This document shows positions 41,711-52,500 of a stretch of DNA of 64,000 nt, in pieces. This DNA comes from Prorocentrum cordatum. Lineage: Eukaryota > Sar > Dinophyceae > Prorocentrales > Prorocentraceae. Under the pieces are notes generated by a model. The model was not told the DNA's origin, did no database searches, and saw only the letters and a program-made list of their open reading frames with translations. Position 1 is the first letter of the stretch. Each line of letters begins with the position of its first letter. The translations under genes were made by a program, and so were the position numbers. Location: NCBI GenBank assembly GCA_963575745.1, contig CAUYUJ010002751.1, forward strand, positions 22,189 to 86,188. The letters run 5' to 3'.

Positions 41711-41923
41711 CAGAGGCAGACAGAGGGAGGCGGGATTGTTGCGAAGCCACGGTGTCCCTAAGATCGCAGAGATCAGGCGGGTCCCAGATAGAATCGCACA
41801 AGTGACATCTCCTGGTGTCAGCCAATCCCGTAGGCGGGAGGCAAAGAGAGAGGAGAGAACACAAAGGGGTCACGAAACAGACCCAAATGTAAATTCCGTG
41901 GGGTGTCAAATACCCCCGCTCCA

Positions 41924-42904
41924 TTAGTATTGGAGCCTGTTCTCTGAGGCTGCAATTAGGTAAGATACCCATACCTCTGAGGATTCCGTAACATTAAATT
42001 TGTGCACTTGCATTCCGTGGAACATTGCCACGGCAAACTTCCGAGTGTGGGGTGCACATGGGCCACGAAAAAGGCGACGGTCTTTCCCGGTCCTAGCGAA
42101 AGACCCATGTTGATCAGCAAATGTCAAAATGGACCGAATGGAGCAGATGATGGGAGAAATCCCCTGAATAATGTTCCAGAACCGATCTGGCTCAACATAC
42201 CCCGCTCCCAACCCTAACTCCATCAAATCTCCGATGAGCTCTAGCCATCGAGAAGTGTCGGGTTCCCTGTTCCACCGTTCTCGGACCATCCTCTGTACAT
42301 CGGTGACACGACCAGCGACTGATCGAAGCTCCTCCATGGACTTGGACGAAGCACTGGTAGGTTGTCTTCTTTGAAGATACCTGGCCATTTGACCCCAAAT
42401 ATTCCACCAGACAGTGTAAATGAAATTCCCAGGATCTGACCAGCGGTTGTCGTAGAACACTGCGCCCTTGTATGACATTGTCTTAATCTGTACAAAAGAC
42501 ATAGAGCGTACTGCAATTCCCACAATCCCAATAAGGTCTTTGCACGCCTTACTTGAGAAAAACTCCTCAAAGAGGTTCCATAGCTGCCTGAGAGGTATCT
42601 CGAATTCGCGTCCCTTCTCGTACATGTGGAGTGTGACACATCTCCGTGGGAGGTATGATCCTGAATTTAAAGGGACGATCTCGGAACTTTCGATTGCCAG
42701 TGCACGCGGGCAGGCAGATGCCCACGCCTCGAAGATACAGCACTGGAGCGACTTTGAATTCCATGGCCTGACGACCCTCTGAGGGGCAAGCATGAGAGTG
42801 TGTTCCCAGAAAACTTGAGAAGAGGTTGGAGCAGAACGTGCAAAGCGAATTGAACCAAAATGACTACAGAAAGCGGCCAAGCCAACAGGCCAACCGAAAG
42901 ACAA
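41924..42904 (-). CDS. Retroelement accessory ORF, ~290-326 aa
   Basis: Open from 42,904 (TTG); the first ATG is at 42,793. Well-mixed composition with helical stretches (LRQLWNLFEEFFSSKACKDL, YTVWWNIWGQMARYLQRRQ, MEELRSVAGRVTDVQRMVRE, RWLELIGDLMELGLGAGYV). No nuclease, protease or RNase H motif recognised. It lies downstream of the reverse transcriptase, where LINEs normally have only a 3' UTR. Confidence 0.45.
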   Translation of the reverse strand: MSFGWPVGLAAFCSHFGSIRFARSAPTSSQVFWEHTLMLAPQRVVRPWNSKSLQCCIFEAWASACPRALAIESSEIVPLNSGSYLPRRCVTLHMYEKGREFEIPLRQLWNLFEEFFSSKACKDLIGIVGIAVRSMSFVQIKTMSYKGAVFYDNRWSDPGNFIYTVWWNIWGQMARYLQRRQPTSASSKSMEELRSVAGRVTDVQRMVRERWNREPDTSRWLELIGDLMELGLGAGYVEPDRFWNIIQGISPIICSIRSILTFADQHGSFARTGKDRRLFRGPCAPHTRKFAVAMFHGMQVHKFNVTESSEVWVSYLIAASENRLQY

Positions 42905-42956
42905 GGATTCGAAAGATGAAGAGATAGAGAAAAGAGATGCACTTTATCAGGGATCG

Positions 42957-43335
42957 GACGGCAGTCATCGTCCTGGCCAGCAAGGTGAGATTAACAATCC
43001 CAGGCCGAACTCCTTTTGTACTGAAGTGAAGAGGCAAACTGAACGCCAAACTACCCCAAGAAAGAACTTGAAACATCGAGGACTTGGGCAAAGAGTGAGC
43101 AACAACCCCACTTAACCCCGTCAGCCGAATTGAGAAGAATATGATGCAGTCCCCGCTCCTGCGAGGTGACCTGGGGGCCTCATGCCCTGAGACACTCGTA
43201 ATCCCAAGCATTCCCAGATTGAAACGAAAGCCATAATCCTGGCAAAGTGATGAAATTGACAATCCCATCCAAGCCCGTTTTGAACTGAAGTGAAGGGCCA
43301 AACTAAGAGCGAAGCAATCCCAAGTTAAGAAATGT
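42957..43335. repeat. Diverged ~110-bp direct repeat inside the retroelement
   Basis: The segments 42,975-43,075 and 43,225-43,330 share CTGGC(C)A-A-AGGTGA, TTAACAATCCCA/TTGACAATCCCA, TGAACTGAAGTGAAG/TGTACTGAAGTGAAG, (G/C)CAAACT and CCCAAG in the same order, about 250 bases apart. The surrounding 42,905-43,530 has no convincing coding frame. Confidence 0.6.
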
Positions 43336-43530
43336 CCCATCTAGGCTGTGGGCAAAGCAAGAAACGACTCCACTACTTTGGCCCTGACGGACATATTGAT
43401 GAGAGCAGAACTTAATTCATGCCTCGGAGAAAAAGCCTGAGGTCCCCGATTGAACCAGAGTTGAACCAAGAAGAGAACTGAGGACCCAAAGGGAAGGAAG
43501 AATTTATTCGTATCTTCTGAACTGCCTCGG

Positions 43531-45330
43531 TCACATCAAGAAACGGGGTTTGCAAAGCAGGTGGCACCTAACATTGGCACCGTTATTGCCAGACTCCACC
43601 GTTATAAGATCTCCAACATCTTCATACATGTCCTTGACGTAGAGGAGTGCCACAATACAGCTGCCAGCGAAGATCTGAGATTTGTCGTGTAGCCTCTCCT
43701 TCTTAGGGCAGACCTCAGGACCAATGAACGCTTCTTTGGTATAAAACCGCGCGTTAAACAAGTGAATGTCCTTGGAACGAAACGTGTTGAGCCCAAAGTG
43801 CCAGAGAATCTTCGTGACGTCCCTGGTAGTGAGATAGCCGTGCTCTCCCAAAACCGGGATACTGTCTGAAATCAGTGGACCTTGATTGTCGATAATGAAA
43901 GGTGTAAGCTCACGAACTGTGATGATTTGGAAGTGTTCCCCGACCTTGGCCTTGAAGGTGTTCAAACCTGTCAGCTGGGGAACGAAAATCATAATGTAGC
44001 GCCTTGAGCTGGCATGGTCTGTGCCGCCCTTTGGGGCGAAAATTGGGCATCCAGAATGATCGTACTCCAACTGGGACTTCAGCACTGGAGGGCCTAGCTT
44101 GCTAATCCAGGGCTTCTTATCCTGTTCCCAACTCTTTGGAGCAGGCTGCGACTTTCGGTCAGGCGAGTCGACTTCCGCTTCAGAGCCAGAGGAGGAACTC
44201 CTGGATTCTGGTGATCCCGAAGACGGTACTTCCCCAGTAGTGCCGCCCACCGGTTTGACAGGTGTTTCCCCACGGTAGTCCTGCGTCTCTGGTAAGGCAT
44301 CATCCGAATCGGGCTTCGACCCCGACCCGCCGCCCTGCGGTTGTTTCTTGAACCCAACTGAGTACTGCATCTTCCTGGCAATCGGCGAGCGGCTCCGAGA
44401 GGCAGAGTCTCCCCTGTGCACAGGTGCTGGGGGCGGCGTGGGGAGTATCCTTGCTTCGCGAGGGTCAGCACTGGAGGAAGCTTTGGCTTTGAGACCCTGA
44501 TTCTTGAACTCGACTGACCTTGCTTGGTCCTCCTTTTTCTGTTCGAGCTTCTTCTGCAACTTGGCTTTCTTCTCATTCGAGGTAAGAATGGGCTTCGTTT
44601 CCATCTTGGCCAGACGCTTCCGAGCCCAACGATCTAAGGCGTGGCGGTCGAAGCCAAAGAAAAGGGGGATAGTCGGCTGAATATGATTCCCAGTCCAATC
44701 CAGATCCTGAGAGTAACAGGTGTCCGTGGTGAAAGTAAAAGGAGGCCCCGCTGGGCGCAGTACAATAGCAAATGTGTGTCTGGATGCACCAGACAGAGCC
44801 GATGGCTACTGAAGGCGAAGGTGAAGCGGTTGCCGAACCCAATCGAGCATTTCTTTAGCGAGGCCCAAACGAAACTTTTTGTCCCGAGAGCCCTGTGGGG
44901 AGAATAAGGTGGTCCAGGCATCCTTGTCATACCTGAAAACGTACCCCCTATGCGAGCGAGAGTGGGTACGGCTGCCACCGAAGTGGTCAAAGGAGCGATT
45001 CTGAATGACCCAATGCTTGCAATATTGAAACAGCCTCGACGAAAAATCTTCTGGATGTCTTTGCATGTGTGAAACCCAACTAATAGCAGAGTCCAAATGG
45101 AAAATAGCCCATGAGACTTCTTTGAACCCCTTGGTTTTGCGATTTCTGCGTAAACTGAATTGTTCGGGAGATTCCCCTGGGAGCCTTCTGAGTTTCAACA
45201 TGATCCTGATACATTGATTCTGGGCCTTGGTAATCAAATCCGCCGTCGTCTTACAAGGGACCCAGGCAGCACCTCTGGATCGTATAATCCCTCCCGCCAT
45301 GCAGTTAAGTTTAGAGAGGCGTTTAGACAT
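43531..45330 (-). pseudogene. ORF2 C-terminal region (thumb and extension), frameshifted
   Basis: After the frame of ORF2 closes at 45,234, LINE-like sequence continues in a second frame (45,330-44,806): AAWVPCKTTADLITKAQNQC, then RIMLKLRR, typical of the region after the RT palm. At about 44,830 it shifts again into a frame that is open before the ATG at 44,604 (including PLFFGFDRHALDRWARKRLA) and runs to 43,531. The last 357 residues have a Lys/Glu-rich helix, a Ser/Pro-rich linker with GSEAEVDSPDRK, and a globular end (YIMIFVPQLTGLNTFKAKVG, IFAGSCIVALLYVKDMYEDV). The final domain is unrecognised. The ATG at 44,604 could start a separate ORF, but the open upstream frame argues for a continuous ORF2 of well over 1,300 residues. 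Confidence 0.55.
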
Positions 45331-47747
45331 GGGATATGCTCATTGATCAAGAACCTACTGTTAGCCCAAAAGGCTTTGTTGATCTGTGAAATACCCTGCT
45401 TGACATCTTCGTGACAGGAACCAGTGGCGGAGAGAATTGGGCCCAGCACCTTGGCCTCCGGCACTACAGACCAAGTTTTCCCAAAGGGGTCAGACCACTT
45501 GTATCCTTGAAAGAAGTAGGGGTATGCCGGAAGGATTTCCCGATCGTCTTTGAGTTTGAGCCGATGTTCATTCCATAGCTCCGACTCTACCAGGGCGGTC
45601 AGAGTTGCAAGGTCTTGTTCCGAGGAAGCCACCACGAAGATATTGTCTGACCAGCTGAGAAGCGCAATCCTGAAATCAAAGCCCAACTGCTCGCTGCGGA
45701 TGGAGATTCCCAAAGAAGAATGGGTGATTTTCTCCAGGGTGGAGGCGAAACAATCTTCGACGGAAACGCGCGCCAGTATGCATGCCGTCCCAGCTCCTTG
45801 CATCAACCCACGGTCTCTTTGGATAATCCCAGTGTTTGAGTCCAAAAGTGAAATGGAAACTCGAGGGTTCCTGTGCAACCTGATGCAGCCCACCGCTAAG
45901 AAAAGAGGGACTCCCCGTCCCAATAAACTCCGTAGAACCAATCCATAACGAATCTGATCATGGTGAGCTTTGATATCAGTAATCCCAACCATTCCTTTGT
46001 TGAAGTGATCTCGGCCATATTCTAAAATGTGGTAGACACTCGTGTGAAGTTCTTGTAATTGTCCACCTTTGCTGAGCCCAAAAATCAGGCCCTTGAGACC
46101 TTTAGAATCAGTGTATGAATCCAGAACTGGCAAAATGGCCCTCGCCACATATGCGTGCCCAATCTTGGCAATAGCAGGCTGAGGAATAACAACTCTAGTT
46201 TGAGAAGGGGTTCCAAAACCCTTGATCTTGTTACCCAGGTGGCCCCCGAATGTGACGTCGTTCCAAAATTCGGGGTTGCCTAAGCAGGCTTGTATACACC
46301 CCGTGAGCCTTTGGGACCAGCCCGAAACTTTTATAACAGCCGTGCAGGCAAACTCTGTGTCGATCTTTCGGGGGGCCTTGATGTCGTCCAGCGCGTCCTC
46401 TAGCAAGGAGAAGATGATGGGGTCGTCGTAAAAATTGAAGAAACCCAAAGAGCGGAGCCAGGCGATGTCCTCCTGACGCTCCGAATCTGAGAGTCCCCAC
46501 CTCTCGCTGTATTCTTCAGCAACCAGTGAGGTACAGCGGTCCACTTCAAAAATCTTGACTTGATCTACACAGAAACCTAAAATGGGTAGGAGAGACTTGC
46601 GGGAGGCCCAGACTCGTTTTCCTTGAGAGGCGTTGAGCGCAACCTGAGCCAATTCACGTTGAAGTTTCGTTATCTTAAGAGCTTTCAAGAGGAGCTGACC
46701 CAAGGCGACCCTCGTGGCTTCGTTAAGTTCGGAGTTGAACCGTGTCCTGAGACTCTTGATCCAAAATGGCTCTTCGGCAAATCTCCTAAAACTCCTTGGG
46801 AGAGCCTGAGTCGCTTCATAAACCTGTCCCAACATGTTTTCCCAGAAATCGAAGGAGAGGGTGAGGTCCCTTGGATCGTGATACCTTACCGCACATGAAT
46901 CAGGCTGTTCTTCGTCATTTAGACGAATAAGTTCCGCTGATTCGGGAAACAGGCCCTGGGCGATCTTCCTGACCTCCAAAATGTTAGTAGGAGTCCAAAG
47001 GAGAGGTCTTCTCTTACGAGCCTGCTGGGGGAAGGCCAGGACATCACAGCCAATAAGGGCATGGTCCCCAGGGACGCCTGCCCAGCAGGCGAAACAGTCA
47101 AAAGATAGATCACCCCTGGCGAGAGCAATGTGATCGATCGTGCTGTTGGCTTGAGAGAGCGCCTGCTCACCATCGGGCTTCCTAGTGAATTGCATGGAAG
47201 TCTCTTGGAACCTGAGAGGGCACCAATGGAGATCGAGGTAGGAACAGGCTTCGCAGAACGATCGGAATGTTTGGTCTCCGTTGCCTTGATCGGCATTCAT
47301 GTCCCCCAACCAGGAGAGAGTAGACCCCACAGGGCGGGATCGACCGAGTTGGATGGCACAGTTTAGAGAATCATGGAAAAAATCATGGGCAAGATGAGAG
47401 AAGAGAAAGGATCTGGCATGATGGTGGCATCCATCGAGACAGTCAGGACGAAGATCAACACGGATAGATCTCCAATCGCAGACAATGTCTTTCACACGTT
47501 TTCTCAGAGATTTGTGCACAAGCACGCCCATGGCCCTACACCCAGGGCCAGAATGATGACGGTAGTAAGCGTGGCCATTGAAAACGGGGCGAAGTAGCCC
47601 ATCGTTTTGAAGGCAGCCCTTGAAATCCGCCTCTAGGATACAAATTAAGCCCCAGCACTTCAGCTCGAGCAAATCTAGGTTGGCTTGCATTTGAGTCTCG
47701 TCGGCCCACTTGCCCTGCACATTGGGTGCACAAACGAGGCCCCTCAC
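45234..47747 (-). CDS. Retroelement ORF2: APE endonuclease and reverse transcriptase
   Basis: An 837-residue frame. The endonuclease occupies about 1-240: YVRGL-like start, LEADF with Glu39, LSWLGDMNADQG (GDxN at 148-151), STIDHIAL (205-206) and GDHALIGCDV (Asp-His at 228-229). The reverse transcriptase is about 420-760: motif A GITDIKAHHDQIRYG with Asp591, motif B RGLMQGAGTACI (650-651) and motif C LLSWSDNIFVV (Asp701-Asn702). In most RTs motif C is YxDD; here the second Asp is Asn (codon near 45,644). No in-frame ATG precedes the GTG at 47,747 and a TGA lies just upstream, so the N-terminus is frameshifted or missing. The product would nick target DNA and prime cDNA synthesis in the nucleus. 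Confidence 0.85.
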   Translation of the reverse strand: MRGLVCAPNVQGKWADETQMQANLDLLELKCWGLICILEADFKGCLQNDGLLRPVFNGHAYYRHHSGPGCRAMGVLVHKSLRKRVKDIVCDWRSIRVDLRPDCLDGCHHHARSFLFSHLAHDFFHDSLNCAIQLGRSRPVGSTLSWLGDMNADQGNGDQTFRSFCEACSYLDLHWCPLRFQETSMQFTRKPDGEQALSQANSTIDHIALARGDLSFDCFACWAGVPGDHALIGCDVLAFPQQARKRRPLLWTPTNILEVRKIAQGLFPESAELIRLNDEEQPDSCAVRYHDPRDLTLSFDFWENMLGQVYEATQALPRSFRRFAEEPFWIKSLRTRFNSELNEATRVALGQLLLKALKITKLQRELAQVALNASQGKRVWASRKSLLPILGFCVDQVKIFEVDRCTSLVAEEYSERWGLSDSERQEDIAWLRSLGFFNFYDDPIIFSLLEDALDDIKAPRKIDTEFACTAVIKVSGWSQRLTGCIQACLGNPEFWNDVTFGGHLGNKIKGFGTPSQTRVVIPQPAIAKIGHAYVARAILPVLDSYTDSKGLKGLIFGLSKGGQLQELHTSVYHILEYGRDHFNKGMVGITDIKAHHDQIRYGLVLRSLLGRGVPLFLAVGCIRLHRNPRVSISLLDSNTGIIQRDRGLMQGAGTACILARVSVEDCFASTLEKITHSSLGISIRSEQLGFDFRIALLSWSDNIFVVASSEQDLATLTALVESELWNEHRLKLKDDREILPAYPYFFQGYKWSDPFGKTWSVVPEAKVLGPILSATGSCHEDVKQGISQINKAFWANSRFLINEHIPCLNASLNLTAWREGLYDPEVLPGSLVRRRRI

Positions 47748-47894
47748 GTAGGCCTCTCATAGAGAGAGTGCCTCGTCGATGGTGTCTTTCAGCGTCTTGC
47801 GGAGCGCTTCATCGGGGATCTCCTTAAGAGACTCGTGCCACTGAAATTCCCCATCCTTGATAACACCTATCTGATGATCCAAGACGAAAAATTT

Positions 47895-48821
47895 TCAAGT
47901 CCGAGAGCAAATCACGTAACTGTCTGTGCGGTCTCCCATTGCCTTTTCCAGTGCACTTGAAACTGTCTTGAACAATTTTGCTGGGCCCCGCTCCTCCTTA
48001 GTACTGATTTGTCCACACCAGATCAGATTTTCTAAGTACCCAGGAATCTTAAGATCACGGATCGTAGCTGCTGCTTGAAGTCCCACCGTAACCGAGCTCC
48101 ATTTGATCTCAACGCAACTCCCATATCCAAAAGGAGCAACAATATGCGTAGGCTGGGGGACGTCTGCTCGGCGCAGGATCGCCCGCGCCTTTTCCAGAGC
48201 CTCCTGCTTCTTGAGATTCCAGCCCAAGTTGGTGAGAATGAAGATATCTCTATCTGCTCTTGGGGTGCTGGCCCATGGCGGACCCTTTTTCCTGGAGGGA
48301 CCCTGACTTGACTGGCTTTCTAGTTGTTTGGCTGCCATTTCTGCGCGCAGAGACTTCTGCTCCAGTTCGACAGCCAGAATCCTTTCGTTGAAGGCTTTCT
48401 GCACCTCAGTCTCACCTGCCTCCAGGTTGGCAAGCTTTACTTCGTGGTCGTTGATCAGGGTGACGGCTACCGAGAATTCCTGGGCCAACGCCTTTTGAGT
48501 TCCCAGTACGTCAAGTTGTAACGAGTCGATACGGTCCTTGATGGGAGCGATCTTTTTATCTAGAAGCGACTCGAGTTGCACCAAAAAACCGTCAGTCCCC
48601 GTGGCTGTCGAGACAGCCCCTGAAGAAATTGAACCATTCTCTCCCAGGCCCGTACCCTTAGCAGAACCCTTGGCCGCCAGTGTTCTCATAGCCTTCGAGG
48701 CCTCTTGCTGATTTTCTTTATCTTCGTCTGCCATCCGAGCGTCGTCTCTCAGTCTTTTCTGCTTGTCGATATCTAAAGACAAGAGCTTTTGCATGGTTTC
48801 TCCAATCTGCAAAGTCGGCAT
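47895..48821 (-). CDS. Retroelement ORF1: coiled coil plus RRM-like domain
   Basis: A 308-residue protein if started at the ATG at 48,821 (MPTLQIGETMQKLLSLDIDK); the frame is open further, to 48,953. Residues about 20-75 are charged and Ser/Gly-rich. About 85-170 is a likely coiled coil (LVQLESLLDKKIAPIKDRID, VKLANLEAGETEVQKAFNER, AVELEQKSLRAEMAAKQLES). From about 200 a compact domain has RRM-like strands DIFILTNLGW and GSCVEIKWSSV. This is the layout of LINE-1 ORF1 proteins, trimeric RNA chaperones that coat element RNA. It lies about 150 bases upstream of ORF2 on the same strand, as expected. Confidence 0.65.
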   Translation of the reverse strand: MPTLQIGETMQKLLSLDIDKQKRLRDDARMADEDKENQQEASKAMRTLAAKGSAKGTGLGENGSISSGAVSTATGTDGFLVQLESLLDKKIAPIKDRIDSLQLDVLGTQKALAQEFSVAVTLINDHEVKLANLEAGETEVQKAFNERILAVELEQKSLRAEMAAKQLESQSSQGPSRKKGPPWASTPRADRDIFILTNLGWNLKKQEALEKARAILRRADVPQPTHIVAPFGYGSCVEIKWSSVTVGLQAAATIRDLKIPGYLENLIWCGQISTKEERGPAKLFKTVSSALEKAMGDRTDSYVICSRT

Positions 48822-49083
48822 GGCCGAAAGTGTAAGTATGAGCCAGTTACCCACGATTCGATATGAAAATGAAGCGCCGAATTGGCAAAACCCAATAAAT
48901 TCGCGAATTCGCAAAATTGAGTCGATATCCCACCAATGAAAGTGATATCCCACTGATAAATCTCACTGATTGAACCCAAATTGAACCAATCTCGCTGACC
49001 TCGACGAAAACGAAGGCAGCGATGGCGGCCGCGCCCCCCGCGGCCGCCCCCCCGCGGCCGCCCCCCCGCGGCTTGCCGATCAC

Positions 49084-49105
49084 CTTGAGCCAAAATGGCG
49101 GCGGA
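49084..49105 (-). other. Dinoflagellate spliced-leader relic
   Basis: On the minus strand this reads TCCGCC then GCCATTTTGGCTCAAG. It matches the 22-base dinoflagellate spliced leader at 20 of 22 positions, the exceptions being TA replaced by CC at positions 5-6. It is followed by GTGATCGG and lies about 260 bases upstream of ORF1 of the retroelement. Alternative: on the plus strand the same bases contain CCAAAATGGCGGCG, which could be a start context for a 49-codon frame (49,095-49,244); the two readings are not exclusive. Confidence 0.6.
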
Positions 49106-49588
49106 GGCAGCCGAGGACGCGACGGTACTGTCGCCATCTTGCGTCCTTTGGTCGTCGCCATCTTCCGCAACTGCGGCTTCCTCGTCATCTGCCGCAACTG
49201 CGGCTTCGCTTTCCTCCACGTGGATGAGCGCAGCGTTAGCGTAGCGAGCTCCGCGCGGCATCGCCTGCGACGCCAATCCAGGACGCGCAGGCGGCCACAT
49301 GGTCGCCGCGGGCGGCTGCGCGGGCGCCGCGTCGAGCCTCGGTGGCTACCGACGCGCCCACAAGGAGAATGGGAGTAGATGGCAGGGGATGGGAGGAGAG
49401 AAGGACACGTTGGAGCCGGATGGCACGAGGAGACAAGGGGAGCGGGGGAGTGGCAGGAGGAGGGCGAGGAAACAATTTTGTCGCATCACCACACACATTA
49501 AAACGCACTTGGGGCCACCCGTCCGCAGGGCGCGCAGCGACAAGACCTGTCGAGAGTCCGCAACTGCGGTTTTTGCATTCATTTTGAC
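49106..49588. other. Spacer with dodecamers
   Basis: Holds dodecamer copies at 49,165, 49,191 and about 49,558. Just left of the leader relic, 49,028-49,075 is a GCGGCCGCCCCCCC-type repeat. Short overlapping frames only. Confidence 0.5.
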
Positions 49589-52500
49589 TCATGGTGGTTT
49601 TCCCCCAGGTCCGCAACTGCGGCTTGTAGGGGACATGGCGGGAATCACCAGAGCCACTCCGCGAACTGCGACAGCGCGAGAGCGATTCCCAGACGCCGCG
49701 TCGCTGGCGACTCGCTGCAGCCACCCAGCAAACGTCAACGGCCATTGCTCTTTATGCTCCTTGCACATCTGTTCGTCCCAGTTCGTTTTGAACCAACCCC
49801 ACCCCCACCCCCCCTGTTCATCCGAGAGGACGCCCTTTCCGCGAGCCAAGCGGTCCAAAGCAGCCATCCTGGTTTTCTCCTCTAGGTTCCACTGGGCCAG
49901 GACGTACTTGTCAGCCAGGGCCGCCTCCACCGCAACTGCGGCCTCCTTCTCCTCCCTCAGAACAACTTCGGCCTCCCGAATGTGTTTCTTGATGTCGTGG
50001 AGGGCCTTCGTCCTGTCGTTCGCTTCTGTTGCCAGGCGCCTCTGTTTCGCCGCAAATGCGGCGTCGTGGTCTCGCTGGGCAGTCAACGCTCGTAGGAGGT
50101 CGTCGTCCTCCCGCGCCAGCTCTCGCAGCCGCTTCTTCTGTTTGTGTTGTTATGTACTGCATTGTTGCGTCCTTTTCTCCATGCCCACATTGCGCAGCAT
50201 ACCTTCCACCTCGCGAAGCGTGTCTGCCAGAGACGTCGCCACTTCAACCTGCTCGGCCGCATGGGTGTCCACCACCACGCAGTCCATAGGTGCCTGCTTT
50301 TCCCGAGACCCATCGTCCTCCCAGCCATGCTCCGCCATGGCCTCCTCCCAGTCGGCCTCCTCGCCCTCCTGATCGCCCTCCTCCTCTCCCTCGGCCTCCT
50401 CGCCCCCCTCGTCGCTCTCCTCGTGGCCTGGCCCCAGGCCAAGCACTTCCTCCCCGAGCACGTTCAACACGGCATCTGAGGCTTTATGCGTCTCGCACTG
50501 GTGCATGAGCCGCTGCACGTCATTGCATGACCACTTGAGGCGCCCCTTCTGGCATTCCCCCCTGACCTCCGCGACTGCGGCATCCACTTTCGCTCGGAGG
50601 CCCCCTGCTTCCCAGAGCTGCGCCGCCTCTCGGCAAATCTCCAGGTCGCCAGACTTGTCAAAAGGCGCCCGCATGCCGACTTTCCGAAAACCCTGCGCAG
50701 CGTTCACGTGCAACTGCAGATTGCTGAGCACAGAAACCATCAAGTCCGCGCACTCGGCAAGCCGCAACTGCGGCACGTGTTTCCCTAACGCCATCTGCTG
50801 CACCAGCGCTTTGGTTTCGAGGGCAATGTACAAGCGTTTCACGTGCTGGTTCAAGTCTGTGCCCACAGGCTGCGCAACTGCGGTCGCCCCTCCGCCATGA
50901 ATGATCAACACGTAGCCGTGCTGCCAGCCGAGTCTCCGCACAGCGTCCGCTTTGTGCGGGCCGCGGTCATCGGCCATGAGGATTCTCCACTTCCCCCGCA
51001 ACTGCGGGTCGTCGGGCCATGCCCGCAAGTGCCGCCGCAGGAACGATATGACGTCGTCTGTGCGGTAGGACCCCTTCTCAGACGTCGCCGTGCTCACCCA
51101 TTGCGGGAAGCCGCTACTGCGGGCATGAGCGGCCAGGTCCTCAGCGACGACAGTCCCCCCCTTGAACATCAGCTCCGCGGGCGGAGGTCCGCAACTGCGG
51201 ATGTCCTCCACGTCGCTGGACACCGTCAGGTTGGCGGCCCACCGACTCTTGCTGTGGTCGCGCGCCTCCACGAGCGGAACAATGCCCCCCTTCACAGCCA
51301 AGGCCGGCTTCGAGGCTGAGGAGGACTCGTTGTGGTGAAAAAAGCGACTGGCCCCAGTTCAGGATGCGCGGGTCGTACCCCAGAAGCTCCTCCGCGGCTG
51401 CGCGGACCCGCGTTACGTTCAGGATCATTGTCTCGAAGCACGATTGGAGCAACCACTTGGGGATCTTGTATTTGCGATTCGGCTTCCTCATGCTCAGTCC
51501 GTAAGAGCGCCGCCACTTGGTCCACCACCGGGCCCGCAACTGCGGCACTTTCGGTTTGGCCCCCCGCTTCATGGCCTCCACGCAGTACTCCGCGACGAGT
51601 TGCTTCGCCTTGGTGACCACCAAGGATTGGGAGAACCTGGCGAGCATTTTGGGCTTCTCTTCCGCGGCTGCGGTTCGCTTCGCCACCGCCTTCCAGTCCA
51701 CCGAATACCTCATGTGGGACCACTCTTCGTATAGAGCGGCCTCCACCCATGGAGCCTTCGTCGGCGCGCCTTGCGTGCCGCGGCCGCGGCGCTGGCCAGT
51801 TGCGCCCACTGCGGTCCTTGCATCTTTCTGGCGCCCCCTGTAGAACCACTGCGCAACCGTCTTCTTCTGGCGGGCCAACCCCCAGACCTTCGGCCACGCG
51901 AACCGCCCGCAAAACGACGCAAGCGAACTACGTGGCAGAGGGCCAACGCCCAACCAACCGCAACTGCGGGCGTGCTTCTCCAACTCCTGGCACACCAGCT
52001 GCCTGTCTCGGAGCGTGCGCGGGCATACCTTGCGCTTCTCAGGCTCAGCTGCGGGCTTCGGGTGCGCGCGGGCCAGTGCGCGCGCCCTGATCTGTTCCTC
52101 CTGCAACGCCTCTGTCATGGACGCAGCCATGGCCAACAGCGCCCCGTCGCCCTTCACACCCGTCTGCCATTTCAACGCTTCAATGAGGAGGGGGCTTGGC
52201 GCGCCTGGCCCCCCGAGCGCTTCTGTTGGCTTGCCCTCGCCCTCGGCGCCGTCCAGGACGATGGGCCTGGGAGGGCCGCTGCCCCCGCAACTGCGGTACG
52301 CGTTCACAGCCTCGAGGTCGAGTTCCTGCGTGACCACGAGCACGTCGTGCAACCATGGCACGTCCCAGCGGGCTACTCCGAACTCGTAGAGTTCATCCCG
52401 CAGCCACCTGCGCGTCTCGGCATTGAGCGGCTTCCGCAACATCATCGCCATCAGGTCCACGCCGCAGCTTCCATCGCAAATGGCACCAACGATCCACTGG

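Larger units (their letters stand above)
40400..49080 (-). mobile_element. Non-LTR (LINE-like) retroelement with accessory ORFs
   Basis: A minus-strand unit with visibly lower GC than both flanks and no dodecamer copy, although the dodecamer is dense on both sides. In order it has ORF1 (coiled coil plus RRM-like), ORF2 (APE endonuclease plus reverse transcriptase), a frameshifted ORF2 C-terminal extension, a repeat-containing spacer, and three smaller frames. Near the likely 3' end (40,505-40,555) are TTGAGTAACTCGAGTAATTT repeats, as simple repeats at LINE tails often are. Boundaries are estimated from composition; target-site duplications were not established. It appears inserted into the dodecamer compartment, between the EEP and transposase pseudogenes. 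Confidence 0.7.

Noticed and set aside
42905-43340. A 158-residue hydrophobic minus-strand frame as a membrane protein
   Set aside because: It spans the internal direct repeat of the retroelement and repeats the same peptide words because of it; better seen as non-coding.
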